Positions 1-7,918 of a stretch of DNA of 55,174 bases are shown piece after piece. Source of the DNA: Candidatus Hydrogenedentota bacterium. GTDB lineage: Bacteria; Hydrogenedentota; Hydrogenedentia; Hydrogenedentales; SLHB01. Made by a program: the position numbers and the translations under genes. Where the stretch lies: positions 1 through 55,174 of the forward strand of contig DAOLNV010000031.1 of NCBI GenBank assembly GCA_035416745.1, read 5' to 3'. The first letter of the stretch is position 1, and every line of letters starts with the position of its first letter. The notes below the pieces were generated by a model. The model saw nothing but the letters and a program-made list of their open reading frames with translations, was not told the DNA's origin and made no database searches.

Positions 1-479
1 GGCTCGTACGGGCAATCGAACGACGCTTCTCCGGAGCTGCGGTCAATGAGGACGGAAACGCCGGCGATCTGAGCGCCGCGCTGGCGAAGATGGGCGATGC
101 TCTTCTTGATCGAGCCTCCTGTCGTGGCGATGTCCTCGACAACGAGCACACGTTCCCCTTGACGGAGCAGGAAACCCCGTTTGAGCGCCATGGCGCCGTC
201 TTGTTCTTTTTCGGTGAATGCCGCGCGGCATCCGAGATGCCGGGCCGTTTCGTAGGCCAGGATGATTCCGCCGGTGGCTGGGCCGACCACCAGATCGATG
301 CGGGCGTCTTTGAACCGGCTGGCCATGGCGGCGCAGAGGCGCTCGGCGATGTCTGGAAACTGGAGTACGCGCGCCGCCTGCAGGAACTGGCGGCCGTGGC
401 GGCCGCTCGCGTAGAGAAAATGGCCGTCGAGAAGAGCGCCAGCCTCCCGAAAAGCTGCCAGTACCTGCTCGCCGTTCAT
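1..479 (-). CDS. pyrE: orotate phosphoribosyltransferase, C-terminus cut by window edge
   Basis: The frame reads open from an ATG at 477-479 to the left edge, giving 159 codons with no stop. It encodes the enzyme that joins orotate to PRPP to give orotidine 5'-phosphate, the fifth step of de novo UMP synthesis in the cytoplasm. Visible motifs are an early YASGRHGRQF-like substrate region, the VVGPATGGIILAYETA segment and the PRPP-binding loop VLVVEDIATTGGS near residues 122-134. The ATG overlaps the pyrF stop as ATGA, so the two are translationally coupled. Only roughly the last 30 residues should be missing, judged from the usual family length near 190. The pairing with pyrF directly upstream makes the assignment firm. 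Confidence 0.93.
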   Translation of the reverse strand, partial: MNGEQVLAAFREAGALLDGHFLYASGRHGRQFLQAARVLQFPDIAERLCAAMASRFKDARIDLVVGPATGGIILAYETARHLGCRAAFTEKEQDGAMALKRGFLLRQGERVLVVEDIATTGGSIKKSIAHLRQRGAQIAGVSVLIDRSSGEASFDCPYE

Positions 480-1168
480 CCTTGCAACTCCTCCAGGATC
501 AATCGTACGGCTTCGGGCGGATTTTTGTGTTTGAGGATGGGGCGCACCACGACGATCATGTCCGCGCCGGCTTCCGCGGCTTCCCGGGGGGTCATGATAC
601 GGGCCTGGTCGTCCTGGGCTGCCCATTTGGGCCGGATTCCGGGCGTGACAATAAGGGGTTTCGGACCGACGGCTTCTCGAACCAGGGCGATCTCGCGGGG
701 AGAACAGACAACCCCGTGGGCCCCGGCGTCCACCGCAAGTCTGGCCAGCCGGGACACGGCCTGGGCCGCCGTTTCCGGGAGCCCGATCTCGCGGCGGAGC
801 ATATCGTCCGTGAGGCTGGTAAGGACCGTGACGGCCAGGATTCTGGCCTGGGTTTCTTCGACCGCTTCGCGGGCTGCCGCGATCATTGCTTTTCCGCCCG
901 AGGCGTGAAGCGTGAAAAGGCTCGCGCCAAGGTCTGCGGCAGCTTTCGAAGCCTTGGCGACGGTGTTGGGGATGTCGTGAAACTTCAGGTCGAGGAACAC
1001 GTTCTTTTCGAGGCCCCGCACTGCCTCGACAATCTCCGGTCCGCACCGCGTGAACAGTTGTGACCCTATTTTGAACCACTGGCACCCTGCCGCGGCGCCC
1101 ACCGCGGCCAAGGCCTCTTCGCGCGTGTCGACGTCCAACCCGGTTATGAGTTTGGTCTTATCTTTCAT
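476..1168 (-). CDS. pyrF: orotidine 5'-phosphate decarboxylase
   Basis: The protein has 230 residues, the normal length for the short bacterial OMP decarboxylases, which convert OMP to UMP on a TIM barrel. The catalytic D-x-K-x-x-D array is present as DLKFHDIPNT, with Asp60, Lys62 and Asp65. The N-terminal strand LITGLDVDT and the C-terminal phosphate-binding segment (VTPGIRP, then GADMIVVVRPI) also fit. It lies 14 nt downstream of pyrD and overlaps pyrE by 4 nt in the order pyrK-pyrD-pyrF-pyrE. Nothing is truncated or unusual. Confidence 0.96.
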   Translation of the reverse strand: MKDKTKLITGLDVDTREEALAAVGAAAGCQWFKIGSQLFTRCGPEIVEAVRGLEKNVFLDLKFHDIPNTVAKASKAAADLGASLFTLHASGGKAMIAAAREAVEETQARILAVTVLTSLTDDMLRREIGLPETAAQAVSRLARLAVDAGAHGVVCSPREIALVREAVGPKPLIVTPGIRPKWAAQDDQARIMTPREAAEAGADMIVVVRPILKHKNPPEAVRLILEELQG

Positions 1169-1182
1169 AAGCCCCCATCCGA

Positions 1183-2121
1183 TCAGGTTTGCATGACGCC
1201 GATGAGTTGTCTTACGTCGGGGATGTTGTGCCGACTGAGATACTCCGCGATACCTTCAACAATCCGCAAGGCGATATCCGGCTGGCGGAAGGACATCGAG
1301 CCGACCGACACCGCCGTGGCGCCGGCCAGGAGGAATTCGATAGCGCTTGGCGCGCCGGTGATTCCTCCCGTGCCGATGATCGGTATGCGGAGCACGCGCG
1401 CGGCGTCCCAGACCATTTTCAGCGCTACAGGGCGAATCGCCGGGCCGCTCAGGCCTCCCACAATATTGGCCAGACGCGGTTTCCGGGTTTCCGGATTAAT
1501 GGCCATGCCAAGGAGCGTATTGATGAGGCATACGGCGTCCGCCCCGGCCTCTTGGGCGGCCAGCGCGGGCTCCTGGATATTCATCACGTTCGGAGTCAAT
1601 TTTATGTACAGGGGCAGTTTCGTGGCGGCGCGAATGGCGCGCGTGTATTCCGAGATCGCCTCGCAGCTCTGGGCCACAAGAACCGGGCCCCTGGCCGTGC
1701 GCGCGTCGTGGACGTTCGGGCACGAGAGGTTTGCCTCGATGGCATCCGCGGCGCCTTCAGACTCGAGCCGCTGCGCCAACTCGGCATATTCGTCCGGCAA
1801 ATACCCGTAGATATTGGCGATAATGGCCGCTTTGCGCGCGCGCAAATAGGGGACCTTTTCCGCCAAGAACCGTTCGATGCCGACGTTTTGAAGCCCGATG
1901 GCGTTAAGGAGTCCCGCGGGCGTCTCGACGAGGCGCGGGGGTTTATTGCCCGGCCGAGGCTTCAGCGAAATGCTCTTGGTCGTGACCGCGCCCAGGAGGG
2001 ACACGTCGAAATACCGGCCGAACTCCTCGCCGTATCCGAACGTGCCCGAAGCGACCGTTACCGGGTTCTTCATGTGCAGGCCGCCGAGGTCGACGGCTAA
2101 TGTCGGCATATTACAGGTCAT
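1183..2121 (-). CDS. pyrD: dihydroorotate dehydrogenase, catalytic subunit (class 1B)
   Basis: The enzyme oxidises dihydroorotate to orotate using FMN. Its 312 residues and the catalytic cysteine in EANLSCPNV (Cys134) place it in class 1, where Cys replaces the Ser of class 2. The companion gene pyrK directly upstream makes it the NAD-linked 1B type, a heterotetramer with PyrK. FMN-contact segments are visible as VASGTFGYG near the N-terminus and GTGGITGA near residue 250. The called ATG lies inside the end of pyrK (11-nt overlap). A second in-frame ATG at 2109, one base after the pyrK stop, gives a start MPTLAVDLGG that matches relatives better, so the true N-terminus may be four residues shorter. 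Confidence 0.95.
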   Translation of the reverse strand: MTCNMPTLAVDLGGLHMKNPVTVASGTFGYGEEFGRYFDVSLLGAVTTKSISLKPRPGNKPPRLVETPAGLLNAIGLQNVGIERFLAEKVPYLRARKAAIIANIYGYLPDEYAELAQRLESEGAADAIEANLSCPNVHDARTARGPVLVAQSCEAISEYTRAIRAATKLPLYIKLTPNVMNIQEPALAAQEAGADAVCLINTLLGMAINPETRKPRLANIVGGLSGPAIRPVALKMVWDAARVLRIPIIGTGGITGAPSAIEFLLAGATAVSVGSMSFRQPDIALRIVEGIAEYLSRHNIPDVRQLIGVMQT

Positions 2122-2920
2122 AGGCTGGGTTATGTGCTTCCCAATCGATTATTGCCGCGTCAAAAACGGGGCCGTCCACGCAGACGCGAACCATTTTCTC
2201 GCCCTCGTACTCCTCGATGGATTCGACAACGCATCCAAGACAGGCGCCGTCACCGCAGGCCATCTGTGCTTCCAGAGAAACCAGACAATTGGCCCCGGCG
2301 CGCCGGGCAACCGCCGCGGTAGTCCGCATCATGATCATGGGACCGCATGCATATACGCGGGTGGCTTCCCCCGGATTCAAGCGCTCGAGCATCCCGGCCG
2401 CATAAGCCTTCTGGCCCGCGGACCCGTCGTCCGTCGCAAGGTACACCGTACAGCCCAGGCCTTTGAACAGGTCTTCGCAAAGCAGGAGCTCTCTTGTTCG
2501 TGCGGCCAGCACCACCTCGGGGGGACGTTGACACGCCCCAACCAGAGCTTGTGCAAGGGCGGGAAACGTCGCCACGCCGATACCGCCCGACACGATAATG
2601 TGGCGCTCGAAGCTGCCGTCGACGGGGAATCCATTGCCCAGAGGCCCCTGGAGCGAACACTTCTGTCCGGGAACGCGCTGGGCCAGGAGCGCGGTGCCTT
2701 CCCCTTCGACCTTATAGAGGATGCTGACGCCGTCGTCATGGATTTCGGAGAAACACATGGGGCGGCGCAAGAAAGGGTAAAGGGTCTCAGACACCTCGAC
2801 CATGCAGAATTGGCCGGGTATCGCCGCGCGGGCAATGTCTGGAGCATGCAGGCGCATGCGCCAGTGGCCCGGCGCGACACACTCCCTCGCCACGATCTCG
2901 CAATCCCGGATAAAGCGCAT
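2111..2920 (-). CDS. pyrK: dihydroorotate dehydrogenase B, electron-transfer subunit
   Basis: The 269-residue iron-sulfur flavoprotein passes electrons from PyrD's FMN through a [2Fe-2S] cluster and FAD to NAD+. The C-terminal cluster ligands are present as Cys222, Cys227, Cys230 and Cys247 (CGDGACLGC followed by VRVC). The FAD/NAD reductase part shows FLRRPM near residues 50-55, the GGIGVATFPALAQAL nucleotide-binding stretch and the YACGPMIM motif typical of ferredoxin-NADP reductase folds. Its ATG follows the disA stop by a single base and its end overlaps pyrD by 11 nt, so it sits in the middle of the radA-to-pyrE transcription unit. Confidence 0.95.
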   Translation of the reverse strand: MRFIRDCEIVARECVAPGHWRMRLHAPDIARAAIPGQFCMVEVSETLYPFLRRPMCFSEIHDDGVSILYKVEGEGTALLAQRVPGQKCSLQGPLGNGFPVDGSFERHIIVSGGIGVATFPALAQALVGACQRPPEVVLAARTRELLLCEDLFKGLGCTVYLATDDGSAGQKAYAAGMLERLNPGEATRVYACGPMIMMRTTAAVARRAGANCLVSLEAQMACGDGACLGCVVESIEEYEGEKMVRVCVDGPVFDAAIIDWEAHNPAYDL

Positions 2921-2921
2921 C

Positions 2922-4007
2922 TCAGGTCCTGCCTCGATCCAGGGCCAACTGGCTTCTCAGATTGTTGAGGCTGAGGCGAACCCGCTCCGCCAACACCTCG
3001 CCCACGCCCTCCACAGCGTCCAGTTCATCCTTCGGGGCGCGCATGATCTGTTGAAGCGTACCGAACCGGTTCACCAAGTTGTCGATGATCTGCGGCGTCA
3101 GACGGCGCGTCTGCGACAAGACCCGATACCCCCGCGTAGACAGATAGGTATCAACGCCTCGCAGGTTTGCGCCGTAACCGAGGGTCTGGCTGATGGTTTC
3201 CAGCGACAAGAGCTCGTCGTGCGACAGTTCTTCGATGCGCTGCTCGGCGATTTCAGCAGTAAGAGAGGGCTTTTCCTTATAGTAGTCTTTTATGACGAGC
3301 CGGGACTCCTCGATTGGGATGGACAATTCGCCCAGCTGCAACTCGATCAGGCGCCCTTCCGTTCCCAGTTCGAGAATATAGGGTTCGATCTCGGACGCTA
3401 TCCGGCGCGACATCTCGCAGCGCTGAATCGCCTTGCACACGTCGAATATGGTGACCATGTCCTCGAATTCGCGGGCGCTCAGGTCCAGCATGGATTGGTT
3501 CAGGCTGGTAATGTACTTCTCGAGGGTCTGAAGCGCTTGTGCCGCCTTGTTGAGCAAGGTGGGAAGGCTGTCCAGCACGTGCCGTGTGTGCTGCACATAC
3601 AAAGTCACGCTTGAACGCCGTTCCGAGACCGCTACCACCGCGCACTTTGCCTGCTTCGCCATACGTTCCGCGGCGATGTGGCGGGTACCGGTCTCGTGCG
3701 ATACGATGGAATTGCTCGGCGTCAGGAAACGGTTGGCGTAGGTAATGGTGGTGCCGTCTTCGTTCAAGATGATGGCGCCGTCCATTTTCGAGAGTTCATA
3801 CAGCAACTGCGGCGTGCATGCCGCGTTCAATTCAACCCCGCCGTCGGACAGCTCGGCCAGCCTCTTGGGATCTCCAATGCACAAAAGCGCTCCCAGACGG
3901 CTCTGCAACATCATCGAAATGGCTTCCCGGATCTTGGTTCCCGGGGAGATCATCTTGATGGCTTCGCGATAGGCAATGGACTTCGATTTGCGTTTTGACT
4001 TCACCAT
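2922..4007 (-). CDS. disA: DNA integrity scanning protein, diadenylate cyclase
   Basis: DisA forms an octamer that makes c-di-AMP from two ATP while scanning DNA for branched structures. The N-terminal DAC domain shows the DGA motif at residues 76-78 and ETGTRHIAAER around 105-115. The C-terminal helix-hairpin-helix domain shows DAVEGVGEVLAERV. I chose the ATG at 4005-4007 because AGGAAAGAGG lies just upstream. It gives 361 residues, close to the family's usual 357; an ATG 30 nt earlier lacks such a site. The third residue of the usual RHR motif is isoleucine (codon at 3675-3677), which may alter activity. The gene is next to radA, as in many Firmicutes, and is followed after one base by pyrK. 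Confidence 0.93.
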   Translation of the reverse strand: MVKSKRKSKSIAYREAIKMISPGTKIREAISMMLQSRLGALLCIGDPKRLAELSDGGVELNAACTPQLLYELSKMDGAIILNEDGTTITYANRFLTPSNSIVSHETGTRHIAAERMAKQAKCAVVAVSERRSSVTLYVQHTRHVLDSLPTLLNKAAQALQTLEKYITSLNQSMLDLSAREFEDMVTIFDVCKAIQRCEMSRRIASEIEPYILELGTEGRLIELQLGELSIPIEESRLVIKDYYKEKPSLTAEIAEQRIEELSHDELLSLETISQTLGYGANLRGVDTYLSTRGYRVLSQTRRLTPQIIDNLVNRFGTLQQIMRAPKDELDAVEGVGEVLAERVRLSLNNLRSQLALDRGRT

Positions 4008-4062
4008 ACCCCTCTTTCCTCGGCATGTCTGCATCACGTCTCTATGATGTCACGGAGGGTTC

Positions 4063-5424
4063 TTATCTTTCCATAGCTATCTCGATGGCCTGGCTCACCC
4101 GTCCCACGGGCCATACCGTTGTTCTCGCATCTTCGGCATCCTGTGCGCTACTCTTGGGGAGAATGCACGTGGTAAAGCCGAATTTAGAGGCTTCGCTGAC
4201 CCGCTGGCGCACCATATCCACGCCCCGCACTTCGCCCGCCAGCCCGATTTCGCCAAACGCGGTCAGGTGAGGCGCGGCCGGGGCCTCCATGAAACTGGAT
4301 ACCAGGGCCAGAGCAATGGCCAAATCGGCCGCCGGTTCGTCCAGCCGGACCCCGCCGGCAACATTGACAAAGACGTCCCGGTCAGCAAAGTGCAGACCCG
4401 CGCGCTTCTCGAGGACCGCGAGGATTAGACTTACGCGGTTTGGGTTGACCCCCGTTACCGTTCGCCGGGGAGAGCCCAGATTCGACCCGCACACGAGGGC
4501 CTGCACTTCGACCAACAACGGCCGCGTGCCTTCCACGCTCGGCAGCACGATCGAACCGCTAACCCCTTCCGGGCGCTCATTGAGGAAGAGGGCGCTCGGG
4601 TTAGGCACCTCTTGGAGGCCGGTCTCGGTCATCTCAAAAACGCCGATCTCGTTGGTTGAACCAAACCGGTTCTTCACGGCGCGCAGGATGCGCAGGGCCT
4701 GCTTCCCCTCACCCTCGAAATACAGCACGGTATCAACGAGATGTTCCAGCATGCGCGGCCCGGCTATCGAGCCGTCTTTCGTGACATGGCCGACAAGAAA
4801 AACCGGCGTGCCCGATTTCTTGGCCAGGCGAAGAAACTCGCTTGCGCAATCCCTCACCTGGGAGATGCTCCCCGGCACGCCAGGCGATTCGGCCGAATAC
4901 ACCGATTGGATGGAATCCACCACGACCAAGCTGTACGCGCCCTCCAGCACGTATCTTGATATGGCCGTCAGCTCCGTTTCTGTCAGCATGAGGAGGTTGT
5001 CGGAGAGGGTTCCGAGACGCCGCGCGCGGAGCTGCGACTGGCTGAAAGATTCCTCGCCGGACACGTAAAGCACCGGCTGCCCTCCCGTCGCCAAGCCGTG
5101 AGAGATTTGCAGCATAATCGTCGATTTGCCAATGCCAGGGTCGCCCCCCACAAGGGTCAGGGACCCCGCCACAATCCCTCCGCCCAGAACGCGGTCGCAC
5201 TCCGCGATGCCCGTGGAAATCCGTGCAGGCGGCTCCCGGCCTTGCTCGGTCACAGGAATCGGTTTGCCGCCGTCACTTATCGTTGTGCGGACGTGCTTGC
5301 CGGCTTCCACGAAGGGTTCTTCGATAACCGTGTTCCACTGTCCGCAGTCCGTGCAGCGGCCGACCCAGCGCATGTAGGTCGCGCCGCACTTCTGGCACAC
5401 AAATGTCGATTTGGTCTTGGCCAC
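4063..5424 (-). CDS. radA: DNA repair protein RadA
   Basis: RadA is a RecA-like ATPase and helicase that drives branch migration during recombinational repair. The 453 residues show the full order expected. There is a C4 zinc finger (Cys10, Cys13, Cys24, Cys27), a Walker A loop GGDPGIGKST at 93-102, a Walker B strand YSLVVVDSIQS, the RadA-specific KNRFGSTNEIG motif, and a Lon-protease-like C-terminal domain with FVNVAGGVRLDEPAADLA. The start is a GTG without a clear Shine-Dalgarno sequence, but it leads straight into the conserved zinc finger. It is the first gene of the run radA-disA-pyrKDFE; the gap to disA is 55 nt. Confidence 0.96.
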   Translation of the reverse strand: MAKTKSTFVCQKCGATYMRWVGRCTDCGQWNTVIEEPFVEAGKHVRTTISDGGKPIPVTEQGREPPARISTGIAECDRVLGGGIVAGSLTLVGGDPGIGKSTIMLQISHGLATGGQPVLYVSGEESFSQSQLRARRLGTLSDNLLMLTETELTAISRYVLEGAYSLVVVDSIQSVYSAESPGVPGSISQVRDCASEFLRLAKKSGTPVFLVGHVTKDGSIAGPRMLEHLVDTVLYFEGEGKQALRILRAVKNRFGSTNEIGVFEMTETGLQEVPNPSALFLNERPEGVSGSIVLPSVEGTRPLLVEVQALVCGSNLGSPRRTVTGVNPNRVSLILAVLEKRAGLHFADRDVFVNVAGGVRLDEPAADLAIALALVSSFMEAPAAPHLTAFGEIGLAGEVRGVDMVRQRVSEASKFGFTTCILPKSSAQDAEDARTTVWPVGRVSQAIEIAMER

Positions 5425-5564
5425 CAGGAGATTCCCGTGAGAAGTTGCTCGTGCCTTGAAACCACGATCTCTACAGGTTTACCGCCGCACAGGAGGCTCA
5501 TAACGCCTGAAGAATACCAGATGAGAAAGGCCCAATAAAGCACCCGTATATCTTTGAACACCAG

Positions 5565-6452
5565 CTATGTCTTCAGGAACGCCTGCAGTTTGGTCCGGAA
5601 ATCTTCGGACGATATCTCGGTCCCTGAAGCAGAGTAAACGATATTGCCGCTTGTGTCCTGCAGGACGATTGAAGGAACAGCCTTCACACCGTACTTGATA
5701 ACGGCCGGATCCTCTTGGGAATACAGAACACGGATGTTGATGAATTCGGCTAATGCCTTCTGGGCAAACGGCGTCTGAAAGACCGTTTCTTCAAGTCTTG
5801 AAGATTCTTCCGCGCCATCGTAAAAGAAGATGCACACAGGGCGCTTGTACTGCGAGGCGATATTCATTCCCTCGTCATACTTGTAGTACCACTGTACGGG
5901 CTGGGGCGGGGAATCGTCCGGGCTGAGGTCACCTGAGTCCGTTGCAGTATCCGATGAAGACATGCCGGTCTTCACCTTGCCGATTACGAAAGGAAATCCT
6001 ATCAAGAGTATCAATAGCACGCCAACAACGCAGGCCAGGGTCACGTAGAACCGCTTATTGGACGAGCGCCGTGGCATCTCGGCAAAATCCGGCGCGGGGG
6101 AGGGGGCGCTGGGAGCCGCCGCCGCTCCACTCTGCCGGGTCGCGTCGTGACCCATCAGGCTTGCCAAATCCGTTGGACCCTCTTGGATAGCGCCATGCTC
6201 GCGCCGCAGACGGTTCAGAAGAGCCTGCGATTTCTGATCGTTATGCATGGCCACCGCCTGTTCGCAGATACGGATGGCCTCCAAAGGACGCTGCAGTTCG
6301 GCCAGACACATGGCCCGGCCATAGAGAACGTCCTTTTGATCCGGGAACGCGGCGTTGATTTCGTCCAGCATGATCAGCGCCTCGGGATACCGTTTTTGCG
6401 CAAACAGCGTCTTTGACTGCTGAAACTTCTGGGCCGCCTCTTGACTCGTCAT
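5565..6452 (-). CDS. TPR protein with membrane anchor and cysteine-less thioredoxin-like domain
   Basis: I do not recognise a named family. The 295 residues have an N-terminal cytoplasmic part with two or three TPR-like helices (roughly 1-85), a variable linker, one transmembrane segment around 135-155 (FYVTLACVVGVLLILLIG) and a C-terminal domain with a thioredoxin fold. The start of that fold, RPVCIFFYDGAEESSRLEETVF, matches the thioredoxin-7 type, but the CxxC site reads GAEES, so it cannot act as a disulfide oxidoreductase. The cis-proline region is kept as VKAVPSIVLQD. The ATG at 6450-6452 was preferred because GAGGGAGA lies just upstream; an earlier ATG at 6509 lacks one. It is likely a scaffold or binding protein at the outer face of the membrane. 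Confidence 0.72.
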   Translation of the reverse strand: MTSQEAAQKFQQSKTLFAQKRYPEALIMLDEINAAFPDQKDVLYGRAMCLAELQRPLEAIRICEQAVAMHNDQKSQALLNRLRREHGAIQEGPTDLASLMGHDATRQSGAAAAPSAPSPAPDFAEMPRRSSNKRFYVTLACVVGVLLILLIGFPFVIGKVKTGMSSSDTATDSGDLSPDDSPPQPVQWYYKYDEGMNIASQYKRPVCIFFYDGAEESSRLEETVFQTPFAQKALAEFINIRVLYSQEDPAVIKYGVKAVPSIVLQDTSGNIVYSASGTEISSEDFRTKLQAFLKT

Positions 6453-6500
6453 AGCGGATTCTCCCTCAAATTCAATCGGCTGGTCTGGGGATCTGGCTTC

Positions 6501-6531
6501 AGTATACACGTTTCCCGCTGGGTCACCTCAA
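6501..6531 (-). promoter_or_regulatory. possible sigma70 promoter for the TPR/thioredoxin-like gene
   Basis: Reading the minus strand, TTGAGG (6526-6531) and TATACT (6501-6506) are separated by 19 nt, a little long. The start of transcription would fall near 6494, about 42 nt before the chosen ATG. Confidence 0.35.
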
Positions 6532-6661
6532 TTGCGCGATGTGCTTGGCGGGACCAGCCAGATGAAGGCTGGGGAAGCGTCAAGTGGCTCACGCGGTCCC
6601 GTATATGGTATGTATAAGCCCCTCATGTGTCACAAATGAAGAGGAAAGGTGGAACACACTG

Positions 6662-7918
6662 ATGGAACCCCTGCGATTCTTGACTGGCGGACAGGTTCGC
6701 GCCCTCGAGCGTGAGTTCGGCACCCCTGTGTACGTATACGATGCGGCAACCCTTGAAAACCAGGCCCAACAGGTCCTCCATTTCCCGAATCCCTTCGGGC
6801 TGACAGCACGGTTTGCCATGAAGGCCCTGCCGACGGGTGCTATTCTCCGGCTGCTCCATGACCTCGGGCTTCACATTGACGCCAGTAGCGGCTACGAAGC
6901 CTCGCGTGCGATGAAGGCGGGAATTCCGCCACAACATATCCAGCTGACGGCCCAGGAAATGCCCGGAAACCTGGCAGAGCTGGTCAGGGCGGGGGTTCAG
7001 TTCAATGCGTGCTCCCTGGCACAGCTTGCCGCCTTTGGAGAGCTGTTTCCGGGCGCCTCTTTAGGCGTACGTATGAATCCGGGGATGGGTTCGGGGCACA
7101 ACAACCGGACCAATGTCGGCGGGCCCTCCTCGAGCTTTGGCATCTGGCGCGATTATGTGCCTCGCGTGCTCGAGACTTGCATGCACCACGACTTGCATGT
7201 CACCAGAGTGCACACCCACATTGGTTCCGGGGGAGACCCAAATGTCTGGACGAAGTGTGCAAACCTTTCCCTCGAAGTCGCCGCCCAATTTTCCGAAGTC
7301 ACCACCCTGAATCTGGGCGGAGGGTTCAAGGTGGCCCGCATGCCCGGGGAAGTGTCCGCGGACCTGCAGGAAATCGGCGCGGCCGTCAGCGGGCTTCTTT
7401 CGAAACATGCCGATACCCACGGCAGGCGCCTGAGACTGGAAATCGAGCCGGGTACCTTTCTTGTGGCCAATGCTGGCGCGCTTGTGGCGCGCGTCATGGA
7501 TGTCGTAGACACGGGCGCGGATGGGTACGCGTTCATAAAGATAGACGCGGGAATGACTGACATCCTCCGTCCGGCGCTCTATGGAGCACAACACCCGATA
7601 ACGCTCGTTCCGGCCGCCGAAGAGGAGCGCGCGGAAGCGGAGTACCTCGTCGCGGGGCATTGTTGTGAAAGCGGCGATGTATTGACCCCTGAACCGGGCA
7701 ACCCCGAAGGGCTTCTGCCGCGCCGTCTCCAAGAGGCCCGCATTGGCGACCTGCTGGTGGTCGGAGGCGCCGGAGCATACTGCAGCGCCATGTGTTCTAA
7801 GAACTACAATTCCTTTCCGGAACCGGCCGAGGTCATGCTGAAGAAAGATGGCGGAATGCAGCTCATCCGAAAGCGGCAGACCCTGGCTCAACTGCTTGCC
7901 AACGAGGTTCTACCCTGA
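6662..7918 (+). CDS. lysA: diaminopimelate decarboxylase-family PLP enzyme
   Basis: This is a fold-III PLP decarboxylase, most likely the last step of lysine synthesis (meso-diaminopimelate to lysine). Features seen in the 418 residues are the PLP lysine in RFAMKALPTGAILR (Lys54), HTHIGSGGDP near residue 185, the phosphate loop LGGGFKVAR, EPGTFLVANAG, and the catalytic HCCESGDVLTP near 335. The lysine motif usually reads YA-x-KAN, so KALPTG is a mild deviation; related carboxynorspermidine or other amino-acid decarboxylases remain possible. The ATG at 6662 follows AGAGGAAAGGTGG at a good distance, whereas an in-frame ATG at 6584 has no such site. The 3' end overlaps the convergent ABC permease gene by 9 nt. 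Confidence 0.85.
   Translation: MEPLRFLTGGQVRALEREFGTPVYVYDAATLENQAQQVLHFPNPFGLTARFAMKALPTGAILRLLHDLGLHIDASSGYEASRAMKAGIPPQHIQLTAQEMPGNLAELVRAGVQFNACSLAQLAAFGELFPGASLGVRMNPGMGSGHNNRTNVGGPSSSFGIWRDYVPRVLETCMHHDLHVTRVHTHIGSGGDPNVWTKCANLSLEVAAQFSEVTTLNLGGGFKVARMPGEVSADLQEIGAAVSGLLSKHADTHGRRLRLEIEPGTFLVANAGALVARVMDVVDTGADGYAFIKIDAGMTDILRPALYGAQHPITLVPAAEEERAEAEYLVAGHCCESGDVLTPEPGNPEGLLPRRLQEARIGDLLVVGGAGAYCSAMCSKNYNSFPEPAEVMLKKDGGMQLIRKRQTLAQLLANEVLP

Noticed and set aside
90..908. Plus-strand frame of 272 codons over pyrE and pyrF
   Set aside because: It lies antisense to two clearly recognised enzymes and its product has no sensible pattern; a shadow of GC-rich coding DNA.
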